Shown here piece by piece: positions 61,628-62,972 of a stretch of DNA of 62,972 nt (its first letter is position 1; each line of letters opens with the position of its first letter). The position numbers and the translations under genes are program-made. The notes below the pieces were generated by a model, which saw only the letters and a program-made list of their open reading frames with translations, searched no databases and was not told where the DNA came from. Location of the stretch: NCBI GenBank assembly GCA_964458655.1, contig CAYWJT010000005.1:1-62972 (forward strand). The letters run 5' to 3'. Source of the DNA: CAYWJT01 sp964458655 (lineage in GTDB: Bacteria > Acidobacteriota > Aminicenantia > Aminicenantales > Saccharicenantaceae).

Positions 61628-62476
61628 TCAGAGCCAAAGCCCGGCGGCTTCGGGGACGGAGGCGCGGCCGACGAGTCTGATCGCCTGCTTGGGGCAGGCG
61701 TTCCGGCAGATGCCGCAACCGTAGCATTTGACCGGGTCGACCCGGGCCTTGGACTTGCGCTTGTGCGGCAGGTAAGCGCTGAAGGGACAGATCTTGACGC
61801 ACTCGCCGCAGCCCGAGCATTTCGCCTCGTCAACCACCGCGACGTATTCGGCCCGGAACATCACGGGCGTCCGGTGGATGAGGGACGTTCTCATCGCCAG
61901 GCACCCCGGCAGCGAACAGTTGCAAATGCCGCCGATGAAAGGCGTGACGAACGACCAGACCGTGTGGCAGAGCCCCTCTTCCTCGCATTCCCGCATCAGG
62001 GCCAGGGCTTCCTCCTTGGGCAGGTGCTCCAGGCCGCCGGTCTGCGGGCCTGTAAGGTAGCCGGGGTCGACGGCTTTCAGGATTTTGGCCATCTCCCCGC
62101 CCTGGGGTGCCAGGCTGATCCCGTAGCAGTAGCGATGCTCCGGCCCGAGCATGACATGCCGGCAGATGCAGGCCAGCCTGACGACCGAGGTCGCGAATCC
62201 CAGGATCCTCTCGACGTCCTCGATGGGCACGACCTGGCCGAAGTGCCAGGCCATCTGTCTCTTGGTGATCTGCCTCCTGATGCCCCGGGTGAAAAAAGGC
62301 GGGATGCGGTCGAGCCTCGAGAGCGCCTTTTCGCCCTTCTCAATGTGCTCCGGCGACGCGAAGAAGCGCTCGATGAAACCGCGCCGCCTCAGGTCGCTGA
62401 GCAGGTCCTCGGAATAGTTGCGGGCGTCGAGGTACCATTTCTTCCCTTCCCCGTGCTTGTGGCAGAAATCGCACAT
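61628..62476 (-). CDS. 4Fe-4S dicluster protein with a Cys-rich N-terminal region
   Basis: 282 residues. The C-terminal part carries CSGCGECVKIC and CYGCGICRNAC, two 4Fe-4S sites. Before them come further cysteines (CDFCHKHGEGKKWYLD, ACICRH, CNCSLPGC) and helical sequence of unknown fold. It is likely an oxidoreductase or electron carrier. The stop lies 92 bases before the fur start, and it may be regulated separately. Family not recognised precisely. Confidence 0.75.
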   Translation of the reverse strand: MCDFCHKHGEGKKWYLDARNYSEDLLSDLRRRGFIERFFASPEHIEKGEKALSRLDRIPPFFTRGIRRQITKRQMAWHFGQVVPIEDVERILGFATSVVRLACICRHVMLGPEHRYCYGISLAPQGGEMAKILKAVDPGYLTGPQTGGLEHLPKEEALALMRECEEEGLCHTVWSFVTPFIGGICNCSLPGCLAMRTSLIHRTPVMFRAEYVAVVDEAKCSGCGECVKICPFSAYLPHKRKSKARVDPVKCYGCGICRNACPKQAIRLVGRASVPEAAGLWL

Positions 62477-62485
62477 CCCGGCCCC

Positions 62486-62514
62486 ATCCTGTCACAGCGG
62501 GCCGAGCATGTCAA
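62486..62514 (-). promoter_or_regulatory. Weak candidate promoter of the dicluster protein gene
   Basis: TTGACA, 17 bases, CAGGAT; the -10 ends 10 bases before the start codon, which implies a very short leader. Confidence 0.3.
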
Positions 62515-62548
62515 TCAACTATTTCCCGGCGCCGAGACATAGCATGCG

Positions 62549-62569
62549 CGATCGGCGTTTCGCCGATCG
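62549..62569 (-). terminator. Hairpin between the DUF5916-like and dicluster protein genes
   Basis: CGATCGGCG and CGCCGATCG form a 9-bp stem with TTT loop. It is in the 296 bases between two genes of the same strand and could end the upstream transcript. Nothing else was seen there. Confidence 0.4.
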
Positions 62570-62772
62570 GGAGCACGCGAGGCGGGTGCTGTGATCACCG
62601 GAGCACCGGCCGTCCCCTGAAGCGCGGCAAGGCCTTCCCGGGCTCAGTTACACGGTCAAACAAAAGGAAAGATGAAGCCCGTTGCCGGGGCGATAAAAGG
62701 CGCCGACGCGGGCCGCCATATCCGATCGCCCAACGCCGGTATCGGGGCCGACCGCGACACGGACAGGCCCGG

Positions 62773-62972
62773 TCAGGGCCGGATGGAAAGGGAGATCTTG
62801 AAAACGCCCCGGGACTCGGTCTGGACGAACCGGCTCATCGGGTCCCACTGCCTCTCCCAGCTGGAGTTGTAGACGAAATAGATGATGTTCCCCGGACTGA
62901 CCTGCCAGCGGAAGCGGACGTTCACGCCGACCGTCTTGCTGACATCGTCGTACTGGACGTAGTTCATCAGAC
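62773..62972 (-). CDS. C-terminal end of a DUF5916-like outer-membrane protein (partial)
   Basis: Only the last 66 codons are in the window; the gene continues beyond 62972. NYVQYDDVSKTVGVNVRFRW and PGNIIYFVYN are typical of the C-terminal barrel of DUF5916 proteins, which often carry a CBM9-like N-terminal domain not visible here. Ends in SLSIRP. The Met at 62967 is internal, not a start. Confidence 0.65.
   Translation of the reverse strand, partial: LMNYVQYDDVSKTVGVNVRFRWQVSPGNIIYFVYNSSWERQWDPMSRFVQTESRGVFKISLSIRP

Noticed and set aside
62648..62848. Minus-strand ORF ending GAFYRPGNGLHLSF
   Set aside because: The end looks slightly barrel-like, but it overlaps the end of the DUF5916-like frame and has no start or family support.

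Overview
The window looks like a piece of a metagenome-assembled chromosome from a GC-rich, strictly fermentative, Gram-negative-type bacterium of the Acidobacteriota / Candidatus Aminicenantes kind. The reasons are secreted peptidases in quantity (S9, M14, M16, M42), an Asp-box (VPS10-like) propeller protein, outer-membrane barrel proteins, acetate production by both Pta and an ADP-forming acetyl-CoA synthetase, HdrDE-like and ferredoxin modules, and no aerobic respiratory genes. This lineage is inferred from gene content only. A 10-N scaffold gap lies at 26193-26202.

Layout. 0.2-7.5 kb: sugar nucleotidyltransferase, GH2 beta-galactosidase, zinc-ribbon Ser/Thr kinase, AI-2E-type membrane protein. 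7.5-15.7 kb: an inactive/active M42 peptidase pair, pta, an amidinotransferase-fold hydrolase, ADP-forming acetyl-CoA synthetase, DUF2156 and GNAT genes. 15.7-25.9 kb: HD-GYP sensor plus TPR lipoprotein, Asp-box protein, S9 peptidase, MFS transporter, DUF481 protein. 26-30.5 kb: an MttB-family methyltransferase broken by the gap, an elongation factor G of the mitochondrial EF-G1 type, and a P-loop ATPase. 30.5-32.2 kb: an AT-richer island with a secreted beta-propeller coupled to an eight-cysteine micro-protein. 32.2-38.3 kb: HAD phosphatase, DUF3943 protein, M16 pair and a hypothetical. 38.3-47.6 kb: a SAM-riboswitch-like leader and metK, then convergent methyltransferase-addB-addA. 47.6-51.9 kb: an SPFH gene with a small ribbon-helix-helix regulator and a 19-residue membrane micro-ORF, then a Tat-type Fe-S aldo/keto reductase, ferredoxin, DUF5320-like and DUF134 genes. 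52.2-57.2 kb: small hypotheticals and an inactive/active M14 pair. 57.3-62.5 kb: a membrane cytochrome b/HdrD-like pair and a cluster of ferredoxin, fur, NifX-like, CGGC and NifU/IscU-like genes. The 3' end of a DUF5916-like gene closes the window.

How it fits together. Peptides and galactosides are probably degraded outside the cytoplasm or in the periplasm, imported and fermented to acetate, with electrons handled by ferredoxins and an HdrDE-type complex. Iron-sulfur supply sits in two loci, one led by Fur with a clear Fur box and one led by DUF134 with a perfect palindromic operator. Nearly every promoter that can be read has a sigma70-type -35 and -10 with 16-18 bases between them. Points that stand out are the SPFH-RHH-micropeptide operon with a palindrome in its promoter, the propeller plus cysteine-rich peptide pair, tandem peptidases in which one copy has lost its catalytic residues, an internally duplicated module in the metK leader, and an assembly duplication around the N gap. 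No tRNA, rRNA, insertion sequence or CRISPR array was seen.
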